Shown here: positions 1 to 8,316 of the stretch, piece after piece
Layout: each line of letters starts with the position of its first letter
How positions within the stretch are numbered: the stretch's first letter is position 1
Origin: an uncultured Verrucomicrobiota bacterium
GTDB taxonomy: Bacteria > Verrucomicrobiota > Verrucomicrobiia > Opitutales > Seribacteraceae
Assembly: GCA_902618175.1 (NCBI GenBank)
Contig: CACMZN010000013.1
Location: 1 to 47,953, forward strand
Length of the DNA: 47,953 bases
Reading direction: 5' to 3'
The notes under the pieces: model-generated
The model's input: only the letters and a program-made list of their open reading frames with translations
The model's database searches: none
What the model was told of the DNA's origin: nothing
Made by a program: the position numbers and the translations under genes

Positions 1-609
1 AGCTACCGCGTCAATACCCTGTAATGAAAACCTAAGATCTGTATCAGGACCAAGAATTCTTACTTTATCTGCCTTTCTCATTCTCTGGGCTAAGGATTCC
101 ATGCCCTTGCTCATTCTTCCATAATCCATGCAACAAGATTCAAAATAAAAATCCTCGAACGCTTCGGTACTCATCTTTGCCTGCTGAGCCATAGAAGCGG
201 AAGGCCATCTCAAAATGCACCATTTGGTTTCCTTGACTCTCCAATCCAATACGGGCTTGAGAATTTTTGAAGCCCTTCTCATATCTTCGGGAGGCAAATC
301 AGAATTCTCAAATACATTGTTAGTGCCTCTAAGCGCAAGGTAGGCATCCATATTTTTCATCCTTTTCATTTCCCAATCCAGAGATAATTCGAATTGCTCC
401 TTCGAACCTCCCAAAACACACTCCCGATCCACTCTTCCATGCTGAATCTGAACAAAAGGAACCGCACCTCTATCTCTGCAGGATCGAATCAAAGCAAGAA
501 CCATTTCATCGGGCACATCAAAAGCATGAATGAGAGCATTCTCATTTGGCTTGAGATTGGTGGAATGCCCCACCAAGTTCGAAGCCAACTCTAGATACCT
601 AGAATCCAT
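1..609 (-). CDS. M29-family aminopeptidase, N-terminal part (cut by window edge)
   Basis: An open frame starts at an ATG at 609 and runs for 203 codons to the left edge without a stop, so the gene is partial and lacks its C-terminus. The product begins MDSRYLELASNLVGHSTNLK and continues with a GAVPFVQIQHGRVDRECVLG stretch and an N-terminal domain typical of thermophilic-type metallo-aminopeptidases (AmpS/aminopeptidase T, peptidase family M29). These are cytosolic exopeptidases that remove N-terminal residues using two metal ions. The metal ligands lie in the C-terminal half, outside the window, so catalytic competence cannot be judged. It is the last visible gene of the minus-strand run, 15 bp after the adenylate-kinase-like gene, so cotranscription is likely. 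Confidence 0.8.
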   Translation of the reverse strand, partial: MDSRYLELASNLVGHSTNLKPNENALIHAFDVPDEMVLALIRSCRDRGAVPFVQIQHGRVDRECVLGGSKEQFELSLDWEMKRMKNMDAYLALRGTNNVFENSDLPPEDMRRASKILKPVLDWRVKETKWCILRWPSASMAQQAKMSTEAFEDFYFESCCMDYGRMSKGMESLAQRMRKADKVRILGPDTDLRFSLQGIDAVA

Positions 610-624
610 AACCAAACAACAGAA

Positions 625-1881
625 TCACACTCCACGTCTTATCTTGGAACCTGGAAAATTAATTCTCACACGATAAACCTTCTTAACGCGATTTATGAGT
701 TTGTATGTGTTCGGATCAATTCTTAAAGGAATCTCCATTCTCCTAATGTCTACAACCGCAGTAAAACCTCTCTCGGTAAAGACATCAATCAGCATGGCAA
801 TTGACAATGGATCTTCAAATACGGAGTCCTCTGAATTTATATATGCCAACCCAGAAATCGAATGCTTTTCCACTATGGGAATAAACTTGGACTTTATTAA
901 ATCGACTACCTTTTCAAACAATTCAGAATGAAATTTTTCGTATGAATCCAAACGATGAACCAAAAGTTGCCGTGCATGAAGAGATAGTTTTTCAGCTAGA
1001 GGAATCGCTGCAATACGATCATAGGTTTGTTCGTTTAGTTCTAGCGAGCTTTGATACTTAAGTTCATTTATTATTCTCTGCTGAACTTCGATTACGGTTC
1101 CATGAGCATTAATGAAATGATAATGAAATACTTCACGCAAACTCGTCAAAGAATCATAAGTTGATTCCTTGAAAGTCTTATATCTTCTATGAGCTGCAGC
1201 TTCATCAAGATCCGTTTTTCTCACTTCATGCTTTTCTCCGACTCCAGATGCCTCGACTTCAGAATTATGAGCAATTGAACGCTGTCCCCGCAAAAGTTGT
1301 CTGCGAACGCTTTCATCTTCATCAATGAAAAGCATGATTATGTGAAAACGAGGCTTGGGAAATTGAGATTCCTGAAAGGTCCCCAAGTACTTGCTTCTCA
1401 ATTCACTCAATCTGCCGTGGAAAAGCTTTAGGCATTCGACTTGAGTTTTGGTTCTCGGATAACCATCAACGATGGCTCCACTCTCATACATCGGATCCAA
1501 GAGAATACGCAATACCAGCTTGGTCACTTCTCTATCACCGGCGAGCAAACCGGCATCAATTTTTTTACGAGCTTCCGGTGATTTCAGCAGTTCACTTACA
1601 ATTATGGGTCTTTCAGTAAGATCCCTAAACTCCATTATAAAAGCAGTTTGCGTTCCCTTGCCAGCCCCAGGAGAACCATTTAACCAAAAGATCTCCGCAG
1701 GGAATTTTAAATTTTCCACTCCCACTTCATTCTCAAGTTCATGCCAAATGGTTTGAAAGATTAGTTGGGCATCCTTCACCTCCAAATCTTCGACTTTCTT
1801 GGCAACAGTCTCAGAGGCATCCTTTTGGTCTATGGTCTTAGGTTTACCGGACTCATTTTGAACATTTTGGGACTTCAACAT
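625..1881 (-). CDS. Adenylate-kinase-like nucleoside monophosphate kinase with long C-terminal extension
   Basis: The 418-residue product has an acidic N-terminal leader of about 60 residues, then a P-loop GSPGAGKGTQ at 69-78. A DGYPRTKTQ motif typical of the NMP-binding domain follows, then a basic LID-like part with RRQLLRGQR and an RKTD...RRYKTFKE helix. These are adenylate kinase signatures, so transfer of phosphate from ATP to a nucleoside monophosphate is expected. Canonical enzymes have about 190-220 residues. Here roughly 130 further residues (about 290-418) match nothing I recognise. Since the cell should also carry a standard Adk, this may be a paralogue with another substrate or a regulatory role (inference). 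It lies between cysE and the aminopeptidase on the same strand. Confidence 0.8.
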   Translation of the reverse strand: MLKSQNVQNESGKPKTIDQKDASETVAKKVEDLEVKDAQLIFQTIWHELENEVGVENLKFPAEIFWLNGSPGAGKGTQTAFIMEFRDLTERPIIVSELLKSPEARKKIDAGLLAGDREVTKLVLRILLDPMYESGAIVDGYPRTKTQVECLKLFHGRLSELRSKYLGTFQESQFPKPRFHIIMLFIDEDESVRRQLLRGQRSIAHNSEVEASGVGEKHEVRKTDLDEAAAHRRYKTFKESTYDSLTSLREVFHYHFINAHGTVIEVQQRIINELKYQSSLELNEQTYDRIAAIPLAEKLSLHARQLLVHRLDSYEKFHSELFEKVVDLIKSKFIPIVEKHSISGLAYINSEDSVFEDPLSIAMLIDVFTERGFTAVVDIRRMEIPLRIDPNTYKLINRVKKVYRVRINFPGSKIRRGV

Positions 1882-1949
1882 AAATAAATTAAGATAGATT
1901 GCTTAGGTTTTAAAGTTCCGGAGAAGTCAACTGTTTTGGACTTTTTTAT

Positions 1950-2759
1950 TTAAATTCCTCCTCCCAATTCATAATCCTTCATACTGGACAATGAATGATC
2001 CATCTTCAGGGAAGGAAGATCTTCACTTGCTGAAGCTCCGACAATTTTGGAAGGGACTCCAGCGACTGAAACATGAGGAGGAACATCTGTAAGCACCACA
2101 CTGCTGGCTCCGACTCTTGCTCCTTCACCGACTTCAACATTCCCTAAAATCTTTGCCCCTGCGCCAATGAGAACACCAGAACGAATCTTCGGGTGACGGT
2201 CTCCCCTGTCTTTCCCGGTACCCCCTAGAGTGACTTCATGTAAAATAGACACATCATCCTCAATGACTGTTGTTTCGCCAGCAACAAACCCGGTCGCATG
2301 ATCAAGCAAGATACCTTTTCCAATTACTGCTGCTGGATGAATGTCGACGGAATAAACAATGGAAACTAAACTCTGAAGATAAAGTGAGATTTCTTTTCTA
2401 CCTGATTTCCACAAATGATGCCCCACGCGATGAGAGCAAAGAGCTTGAAAACCCTTGAAGAATAGTAGTGGACTTAAAAAATCATTGCATGCTGGATCTC
2501 TTTCCTTGACTGCACGAAGGTCCGCATTGATGGAGGCAATTACTTCATCAGAAGATAAGAAACTTTCTTTGAATAAATTCCTTAGATCATTTTCGGGAAC
2601 TGAACTTTTGGCCAATCTGGTGGAAAGCCTCCAACTCAGGGCATCAACCAAAGAATCCCTTTCAAAGATGAATTCTTTCAAAATTTTTGAAAGAACGATC
2701 TCTCGGGATGCAACCTCCGCCGCTTCCTCTCTAAGTTGTAACCAAATTTGATCTTCCAT
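1950..2759 (-). CDS. cysE: Serine O-acetyltransferase
   Basis: This 269-residue protein has the helical N-terminal SATase domain (about 1-135) followed by left-handed beta-helix hexapeptide repeats (about 138-240). The strong motifs are SVDIHPAAVIGKGILLDHAT and GETTVIEDDVSILHEVTLGG, with the conserved His-Ala-Thr-Gly and Gly-Thr-Gly-Lys-Arg-like loop (TGKDRGDRHPKI). It transfers acetyl from acetyl-CoA to L-serine, making O-acetylserine for cysteine synthesis in the cytosol. Length and domain order are normal for CysE. A roughly 30-residue tail follows the repeats, and in the family this tail mediates cysteine feedback or binding to CysK; the terminal residues here are GGGI rather than a clear isoleucine-ended CysK-binding peptide preceded by acidic residues. 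Cysteine synthase is not in the window. Confidence 0.93.
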   Translation of the reverse strand: MEDQIWLQLREEAAEVASREIVLSKILKEFIFERDSLVDALSWRLSTRLAKSSVPENDLRNLFKESFLSSDEVIASINADLRAVKERDPACNDFLSPLLFFKGFQALCSHRVGHHLWKSGRKEISLYLQSLVSIVYSVDIHPAAVIGKGILLDHATGFVAGETTVIEDDVSILHEVTLGGTGKDRGDRHPKIRSGVLIGAGAKILGNVEVGEGARVGASSVVLTDVPPHVSVAGVPSKIVGASASEDLPSLKMDHSLSSMKDYELGGGI

Positions 2760-2806
2760 TCAGTGTGACTCTTTGAAAATGATCGTAAGGAACTATTGTT
2801 TCTGAA

Positions 2807-3454
2807 CTAAGAACCGTAGAACTTTTCCCCAATTTGAATCTTAGCTCTGCCGCGTGAAGTTCTCCATTCATTTGTATCTCTTAAAGAATAAACGCATCCG
2901 CAATATTCTTGTTGGTAAAATTTCTCTCTCTTCGAGATTTCTATCATTCTGTGAGATCCACCAGATTTTCTCCAATTGTAAGTCCAGTAAACCAAATTTT
3001 CATAGCGAGAAGCAGACCGTTGTCCGCTCTCATTTATTTGCTCAATGTTTTTCCAACGAGAAATACCCAAACTGCTTGAAAAAATCTTAAAATCGTTTTC
3101 AAAGGCATGCAAAGCAGTCCTTTCAAATCGCATGTCGAAACAAGCTGTGCATCTTAGGCCTCTTTCAGGTTCGCACTCCAATCCTTTCACTCTTTCAAAC
3201 CAATTTCGAACATCGTAGTCAACATCCAGATGCTCTACTCCAAGCTTATCGCAAAATCTCTTATCTTCAGTTTTTCTTAATTCATATTCTCTTTTGGGAT
3301 GAATATTTGGATTGTAGAAGAAAACCGTTGGCTTGATTCCTGATTCGAGAAGAGTTTCAAGAACTTCTCCCTCACATGGAGCACAACAAGAATGGAGCAG
3401 GAGTCTTGATTCTCCATTTGGCATTGTTAAACGCTGTCTTTCTTGTGAATTCAA
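2807..3454 (-). CDS. queH: Epoxyqueuosine reductase QueH (DUF208)
   Basis: The 215-residue protein carries the QueH hallmarks: HSCCAPC near the N-terminus (21-27), [15 protein letters not shown], a [15 protein letters not shown] block, and CGCVYS near the C-terminus. The clustered cysteines bind the Fe-S cluster and metal used to reduce epoxyqueuosine to queuosine in the tRNA wobble position. QueH is the non-orthologous replacement for cobalamin-dependent QueG. No other queuosine gene is visible here. It lies 49 bp downstream of gpsA on the same strand. The start at 3454 is the outermost ATG; an internal ATG ten codons later ([17 protein letters not shown]) would also leave the motif intact. 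Confidence 0.9.
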   Translation of the reverse strand: MNSQERQRLTMPNGESRLLLHSCCAPCEGEVLETLLESGIKPTVFFYNPNIHPKREYELRKTEDKRFCDKLGVEHLDVDYDVRNWFERVKGLECEPERGLRCTACFDMRFERTALHAFENDFKIFSSSLGISRWKNIEQINESGQRSASRYENLVYWTYNWRKSGGSHRMIEISKREKFYQQEYCGCVYSLRDTNEWRTSRGRAKIQIGEKFYGS

Positions 3455-3503
3455 AAGCTTAGACTATGCAATCTCAGAACGAAATGGCAATCCGGATATT
3501 AAT

Positions 3504-4508
3504 TTAGGATTCGGATTTCAGTCCTCTGGACATTAGCTCTTCAATCGCCAAGGATGGTTTTTTGCCTTCGTAGAGAATGGAATAAACCTCACGCAGAATA
3601 GGCATCTCAAAAGCTAGGTCTTTGCATTTATTGTAAAAGCATGCAGTTGCCCAGTAACCTTCAACGACTGCTTTTGAAGAATTCGCAGCTTTTTCAGGAT
3701 CTTCTCCCTTTGCCAGAACAAAACCGAAATTTCGATTCCTACTCCATTCGCTCATGCAAGTACAAACCAAGTCGCCAAAACCACTCAGACCAATCATGGT
3801 TTCGCTACGTCCTCCTAAATTTCGCCCCAAACCAATCATTTCATTCATACTTCTAGTCAACAAAGCCGCTCGCGCGTTATCCCCCAAACCTAAACCGTCA
3901 GATAATCCTGTGGCAATGGCGTAAATGTTCTTCAGGCAACTTCCAACTCCTACTCCAACCCGATCATTTGATCGATAAACCCTTAATGTTTGTGAACTTA
4001 CTGAATCTTGTAGAGCGATCAGCAGATCCTCTTTCAAGTTGATTGCTAATACCATTGCAGCTGGCTTGCCTTCTGCTATTTCTCGAGCGTTTGTCGGTCC
4101 TGTCAAGTATCCCGAACTAATATCCATCCCAAGCTCATCCTGAATCACTTCATGAGCAAATTTAGTCGAATACGGCTCCAGTCCCTTGCACAATGCAATT
4201 GCTCCCTTTAGTCGACCAAAATCAGCTTTATGAGCAACGATGGACTTGCAGATGACCTTCAAGGAATGTGATGGACAAGCAAGTAGGAGATAATCGCATT
4301 CCATGACTGCAGGTCTCAGAGAACAACCGATCTGAAGATCGAGCCCTAATTGTATTCCTGGCAAATAATCCATGTTTTCTCGGTCGCTCGAAAGTTTTAA
4401 AGCATGCTCCATTCTTCTGGGCACCAAAGTAACCACATGACCTTGTTTCGAGAGATAGACAGACATAGCGGTGCCCCACGCCCCTGCTCCGAATACGCAA
4501 AAATTCAT
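3504..4508 (-). CDS. gpsA: NAD(P)+-dependent glycerol-3-phosphate dehydrogenase
   Basis: The 334-residue product begins MNFCVFGAGAWGTAMSVYLS, a Rossmann GxGxxG nucleotide-binding motif. It contains CKGLEP with the conserved Lys at about 108, SGYLTGPTNAREIAEG, and the C-terminal-domain motif CLKNIYAIATGLSDGLGLGD. It reduces dihydroxyacetone phosphate to sn-glycerol-3-phosphate for phospholipid synthesis in the cytosol. Length is typical. Its start overlaps the panB stop by 4 bp, which suggests translational coupling. It draws on the product of triosephosphate isomerase, whose gene is a few kilobases away on the same strand. Confidence 0.95.
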   Translation of the reverse strand: MNFCVFGAGAWGTAMSVYLSKQGHVVTLVPRRMEHALKLSSDRENMDYLPGIQLGLDLQIGCSLRPAVMECDYLLLACPSHSLKVICKSIVAHKADFGRLKGAIALCKGLEPYSTKFAHEVIQDELGMDISSGYLTGPTNAREIAEGKPAAMVLAINLKEDLLIALQDSVSSQTLRVYRSNDRVGVGVGSCLKNIYAIATGLSDGLGLGDNARAALLTRSMNEMIGLGRNLGGRSETMIGLSGFGDLVCTCMSEWSRNRNFGFVLAKGEDPEKAANSSKAVVEGYWATACFYNKCKDLAFEMPILREVYSILYEGKKPSLAIEELMSRGLKSES

Positions 4509-5470
4509 GTTGAAGGAAATTTTTTCTTTCTCACATCTTCCACAAAACCATGCAGGGCTTTGGAAATCATACCATTCAGGTCACAGTACGGCTTTACGAA
4601 AGAAGGAATGGCACCATTCGACCACCCCAGCAAATCAGTCGTCACGAGGATTTGTCCATCACATCCACTTCCACTGCCAATTCCAATGAGTGGTGGAAGT
4701 ATTTGTTCGGCCAATTTAGTTGCCACTTTGGATTCGATCATTTCGCCCACAATCGCAAAACATCCTGCCTCTTCCAAAGTGATGGCATCCGTATACAAAC
4801 TTTCCGCCTCCTCCCTTTCGGTGCCATACTTTCTATATCCACCAATCGCCTTCACAGTCTGTGGAAGCAGACCGATGTGACCCAAAACGGGCACTCCAGT
4901 AGCGACCAGTTTCTCAATATCATCAGCCAAGTCTTTTCCGCCCTCTACTTTTACTGCGTCGGCTCCGCCTTCCTGCATCAGTCGGCAACACGATTCAAGC
5001 AAGCGATCAAATGAGTAACTTGCCTCTCCGAAAGGAAGATCCGCAACGACAAGGCAATTGGGATTACTTCGTTGAACAGCTTGAGTATGCCTTACGATGT
5101 CATCCAATCTAACTGGAATGGTCGTTGCATGACCCAGCAAAGTCGTCCCAACGGAGTCGCCTACAAGAATGAAATCCACTCCAGAATTCGAAACCGCCCT
5201 GCTCATGATAGCGTCGTAAGCAGTCAGACCAACGATCGGACGCAATCCCTTTTGTTTTGATATGTCCGAAACAGAACATTTTACTGACAATAAAGCCGAT
5301 TGAACTTTCTTGGAAGAATCAGAAGAAAAAGTTTTCAAGCCAGGAATTCCACACTCACTCTCTTCTTTTTTTATCTTCGCTTTGACTTGATTCTTTATTT
5401 TTATATCATTCCCCCGAAATGAACTTCGACGCGGTTGCTTGATACGAGTAGCAGACTTTCTCGGTTTCAT
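4505..5470 (-). CDS. panB: 3-methyl-2-oxobutanoate hydroxymethyltransferase with basic N-terminal extension
   Basis: The TIM-barrel PanB core starts about residue 66 and shows GLTAYDAIMSRA, VDFILVGDSVGTTLLGH (Mg-binding Asp), VADLPFGEASY, AVKVEGGKDLADDI, VPVLGHIGLLPQT and the catalytic Glu region GEMI. It makes ketopantoate from 2-oxoisovalerate and methylene-tetrahydrofolate for pantothenate and CoA. I chose the ATG at 5470 because AAGGAG lies 5-6 nt upstream, the clearest ribosome-binding site in the area, and because it avoids overlapping the upstream gene; an in-frame ATG at 5536 would overlap by 35 bp. The 321-residue product is about 55 residues longer than usual, and the extra N-terminus is rich in Lys and Arg. 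Confidence 0.93.
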   Translation of the reverse strand: MKPRKSATRIKQPRRSSFRGNDIKIKNQVKAKIKKEESECGIPGLKTFSSDSSKKVQSALLSVKCSVSDISKQKGLRPIVGLTAYDAIMSRAVSNSGVDFILVGDSVGTTLLGHATTIPVRLDDIVRHTQAVQRSNPNCLVVADLPFGEASYSFDRLLESCCRLMQEGGADAVKVEGGKDLADDIEKLVATGVPVLGHIGLLPQTVKAIGGYRKYGTEREEAESLYTDAITLEEAGCFAIVGEMIESKVATKLAEQILPPLIGIGSGSGCDGQILVTTDLLGWSNGAIPSFVKPYCDLNGMISKALHGFVEDVRKKKFPST

Positions 5471-5488
5471 CCCATCTCCTTCGCTAGT
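5471..5488 (-). promoter_or_regulatory. Ribosome-binding site that decides the panB start
   Basis: Reading the minus strand, the sequence GCGAAGGAGATGGG sits directly before the ATG at 5470. AAGGAG is a near-perfect Shine-Dalgarno core with ordinary spacing. Most other genes here lack one, so this site is good evidence for the inner start and for the basic N-terminal extension being translated. Confidence 0.6.
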
Positions 5489-5501
5489 AATTTTTTCGCC
5501 G

Positions 5502-6500
5502 TCAGGCATCAGCAGGACTCTCCAAGAATCTATCAATAATTTCTTTTATCTTCACTTCTTCTTCCTTTGATATCGGTAAATTCACAGAATCTACGGTTTC
5601 CGAAATTTGACCAGTTTTACGAGCTCCTACGATCGAACATGTTATCTCTTGCCTGCGCAAGGTCCAAGCAACTGCAAGTTGAGCAATGGTTCGTCCCATA
5701 TCTACCGCCAACTCTCTCAATTCCTCCTGAAAAAAAAGAAATTTTTTCATACCTTCCCTGGTTTGCAGTGGTTTTACTACAGGATGATCCGCCTTATGCT
5801 TCCTCCAATCATTTGATGGAAGTTCTGCAAACCAAGTTGGAGACACCTTACCCGTCAACAATCCGGAATGCATTGGACTGTATGCCAAAACACCGACGCC
5901 ATGTTTCGTGCACCAAGGTAGTGTTTCGTTCTCAATTTCACGAGCCAGCATGCTGTACATTGGTTGATTGGATGTAACTGGTGCAATTTCTTGAACAACT
6001 TTTAGCTCTGATTTCCAGCAATTGCAAACACCCGCCCATCTAATTTTACCCTCTTTTTTAAGTTCTTGAAGAACCTGCCAGGATTCTTCCAGGTTTCCAA
6101 CTGGTTCCGGCCAGTGTATTTGATAAAGATCAATCCAATCTCTTTTCAATCTTTTCAAGGATCCTTCCACTTCAATCCTTATGGAGTCAGCAGAAATGAA
6201 ACGTCGAGGCGCCTTGCCGTCCCCTGGAAGTACTCCGCATTTCGTAGCTACCATCACATCGTCCCACTTCCACTCACAAAGGGCCTCGGCGACTGCCTTT
6301 TCAGCAACACCGAATCCATATGCATGAGCTGTGTCGACCCAATTGATTCCAACCGAAAAAGCCTCAAGTATGGTTTGCACTGAATCTTTTTGGTTTTGAT
6401 TTCCCCAACCCATCCCCCATTCTCCACCACCAATTGCCCAGGTTCCCAAGCCAATCTCTGAAAACAAAAGATCCGAATTTCCAAGTTTATTGAATTTCAT
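5502..6500 (-). CDS. Aldo/keto reductase
   Basis: The 332-residue protein fits the AKR fold from end to end: it starts MKFNKLGNSDLLFSEIGLGT and keeps the catalytic tetrad as Asp56 and Tyr61 (VDTAHAYGFG), Lys87 (VATKCG) and His129 (LYQIHWPEP). The C-terminal cofactor region IVGARKTGQISETV is typical of the NADPH-dependent AKR11/YajO-like group. It probably reduces a carbonyl to an alcohol with NADPH in the cytosol; the substrate cannot be told from sequence. It is the first gene of the minus-strand run leading into panB 31 bp downstream, but no direct pathway link with pantothenate synthesis is evident. Confidence 0.9.
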   Translation of the reverse strand: MKFNKLGNSDLLFSEIGLGTWAIGGGEWGMGWGNQNQKDSVQTILEAFSVGINWVDTAHAYGFGVAEKAVAEALCEWKWDDVMVATKCGVLPGDGKAPRRFISADSIRIEVEGSLKRLKRDWIDLYQIHWPEPVGNLEESWQVLQELKKEGKIRWAGVCNCWKSELKVVQEIAPVTSNQPMYSMLAREIENETLPWCTKHGVGVLAYSPMHSGLLTGKVSPTWFAELPSNDWRKHKADHPVVKPLQTREGMKKFLFFQEELRELAVDMGRTIAQLAVAWTLRRQEITCSIVGARKTGQISETVDSVNLPISKEEEVKIKEIIDRFLESPADA

Positions 6501-6595
6501 TAAACATGATGATCAAACTTCAAAAATGGAACGAAATAAAGAGAAAATGAATCTCAGATGTTGAAGGATCTAAGAAAATCTCTTTTAAACACACA

Positions 6596-7297
6596 GTGAA
6601 ATCTATTTTTGTGACAGGAGCAAACCGTGGAATTGGATTCGAAATCACAAGACAATGCCTTGCTGAGGGTTGCCATGTAATAGCAACTTGCCGAGTTCTA
6701 AAAAAAGCGATGAAATTGCAAAAATTGGCTCAAAAGTATGACCACCTTGAGATTATAAAAATGAATGTAAATTCTGAATCATCCATTCAAAGATGTTTTC
6801 ATTCGCTACATCAGAAAAAGACGGTCATCGATCTTCTCTTTAACAATGCAGGTATTATGGATTGGAGTGATTTTCATTCAATTACAAAATCATCTCTTGA
6901 ACGCATTTATTCCACCAATCTCGTTGGTCAACTTTTGGTCCTAAGGTCTGCAATTTCTTCGCTTCGTATGTCCCCAACCCCAATAGTAATCAATCTCTCC
7001 TCTCGCTTGGGATCGATTTCATTAAGAGGTGACACGCAATTAGGTGGTGCCATTGCTTACCAATGCTCAAAAGCAGCACTTAATATGCTTACAAAACAGG
7101 CTGCAATCGATTTGAAGTCTCAAGGAATCACGGTCGTTTCAATCAGTCCGGGTTGGGTTAAGACGGATATGGGCGGAAGAAACGCCAAATATGAAACAAA
7201 AGAGTCGGTCGAAATGTTCCTAAAGAAAGTTAAGGATCTTAATCTTTGCCATTCGGGAACATTTATCGGTGAAGATGGAAATTCGATTCCATGGTAA
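6596..7297 (+). CDS. Short-chain dehydrogenase/reductase (C-factor-like)
   Basis: The GTG at 6596 gives a 233-residue protein starting MKSIFVTGANRGIGFEITRQ, with the SDR cofactor motif TGANRGIG, NNAG at 83-86, catalytic Ser136 (NLSSRLGS), and Tyr155/Lys159 in YQCSKAALNML. A PGWVKTDMGG segment after the active site is common in the carbonyl-reductase/C-factor type. It is an NAD(P)-dependent cytosolic oxidoreductase of unknown substrate. It is transcribed away from the aldo/keto reductase, with 95 bp between the two starts, and stands alone. No ATG lies closer to the glycine-rich motif, so GTG is the best start. Confidence 0.9.
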   Translation: MKSIFVTGANRGIGFEITRQCLAEGCHVIATCRVLKKAMKLQKLAQKYDHLEIIKMNVNSESSIQRCFHSLHQKKTVIDLLFNNAGIMDWSDFHSITKSSLERIYSTNLVGQLLVLRSAISSLRMSPTPIVINLSSRLGSISLRGDTQLGGAIAYQCSKAALNMLTKQAAIDLKSQGITVVSISPGWVKTDMGGRNAKYETKESVEMFLKKVKDLNLCHSGTFIGEDGNSIPW

Positions 7298-7447
7298 ATT
7301 TTAAAGGAGACATCGATTTCTTCACGAAAACAATCCTTTCTCAATGCGATTAGGTCTTATTCTTTCGATAGGATCTTGGCATCTTCTTCGTATGCATTTT
7401 TCCCAATGCCCGATTTTTCCACACTCTATAGTCTGACTCATTGAGAG

Positions 7448-7469
7448 TTGACTTTTTTACAAAAGTCAA
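7448..7469. repeat. Perfect 9-bp inverted repeat between SDR and YhbY genes
   Basis: TTGACTTTT, a four-base spacer TTAC, then AAAAGTCAA form a perfect hairpin-capable palindrome. It lies about 150 bp after the SDR stop and about 90 bp before the YhbY-like start, in an otherwise empty 263-bp gap. An AT-rich stretch follows rather than a clean U-run, so it may be an operator or a weak terminator. Confidence 0.45.
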
Positions 7470-7560
7470 AAGTTAATTTATATATCTATTTAAGAGTAAA
7501 AATTACTTATTATGTTTCATTTCCTTTTGTTTCATTTGGAGATGCCAATCTTCTGAAATA

Positions 7561-7827
7561 GTGAATAAATCTGCTCCATTTCGCAGATACTTGAAAACGA
7601 TTGCCAAGACTCGAGCGGTTGATCTCAGAGTTGGAAAAAGAGGTGTTACAAACAACTTTATCGTTGAAGTCCGCCGAGTGCTGAATAGGGACGGCATGGT
7701 GAAATTGTCATTGAGTTCGGATAAAGAGATCCGCAGTGAACAAGTTGATCTTGTTCGAAATGAACTACATGTGACTCTTGTTTCTTCGGTGGGTAGGACT
7801 GCATCTTTTACTTCTCAATATGACTAA
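7561..7827 (+). CDS. yhbY: YhbY/CRM-domain RNA-binding protein
   Basis: The 88-residue protein matches the CRS1/YhbY single-domain fold: an N-terminal helix RRYLKTIAKTRAVDLRVGKR, the GKRGVT loop (the GxxG-like RNA-contact loop), a helix with FIVEVRRVLNRDGMVKLSL, and a last strand ending SVGRTASF. YhbY proteins bind the pre-50S ribosomal particle or structured RNA. The length is close to E. coli YhbY (about 97) with a short C-terminus lacking the usual LYR end. The start is a GTG with no clear Shine-Dalgarno; no better start exists in frame. The identification rests on motif spacing, not a search. Confidence 0.72.
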   Translation: MNKSAPFRRYLKTIAKTRAVDLRVGKRGVTNNFIVEVRRVLNRDGMVKLSLSSDKEIRSEQVDLVRNELHVTLVSSVGRTASFTSQYD

Positions 7828-7850
7828 TGTACTTCTTTTTTTGAAAGCAA

Positions 7851-8294
7851 GTACCCAACTTTGAGACTATCGAAGTTTCTGGTTCCATCGTTTCAAAATC
7901 CAGTTTGCTAGGAAAATTTATCTGATTTTCTTTTACCCTAAAGACAGCACTCCTTGGGTGAATTTGGGAGGTCTGTGGATTCAAAAAGTTCTACGATTTG
8001 TTCCAAAAGGAGGAGATAAGCATCTTCGGTGATTCGGAGGAATCTTTGCCATTACGGCAAAAATTTAAAGAGAAACATCGTTTGCCATATCAACTCCTTC
8101 TGGACACGGATTTGAAAATTTCGGAAGCCTTCGGAGTTTATGGAGAGAAGAAATTTATGGGATATACATACCAAGGTATTCACAGAAACTCATACTTGCA
8201 ATGCAAAGATGGAATTGTCTTAAGAACTTATCTTAGAATATAGACAAAAACTCATCCTTCAGAAGTAATTCAGGAATGGAAGAAAACTCTGTGA
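7851..8294 (+). pseudogene. bcp: Decayed Bcp-type peroxiredoxin
   Basis: Joining frames reconstructs a Bcp/thioredoxin-dependent peroxiredoxin. In frame one, VPNFETIEVSGSIVSKSSLL precedes GK. After a frame change near 7917, LIFFYPKDSTPW matches the usual YFYPKDDTPGC. Frame one then resumes near 7955 with EVCGFKKFYDLFQKEEISIF and, further on, GEKKFMGYTYQGIHRNSYL. An in-frame TAG at 8241-8243 is followed by the natural C-terminus THPSEVIQEWKKTL, with TGA at 8292. Two frame shifts, an internal stop and loss of the peroxidatic Cys in the TPGCT motif (here TPW) mean it is not functional. A TTG-started fragment from 7998 could still be translated but would lack the active site. Confidence 0.85.
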
Positions 8295-8316
8295 TCGAAT
8301 AAGTTTTGATTATACG

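Noticed and set aside
4404-5014. Plus-strand frames of more than 150 codons opposite gpsA and panB
   Set aside because: They mirror the coding strand of two clearly identified genes, are rich in His, Pro and Ser as expected for shadow translations, and have no domain.
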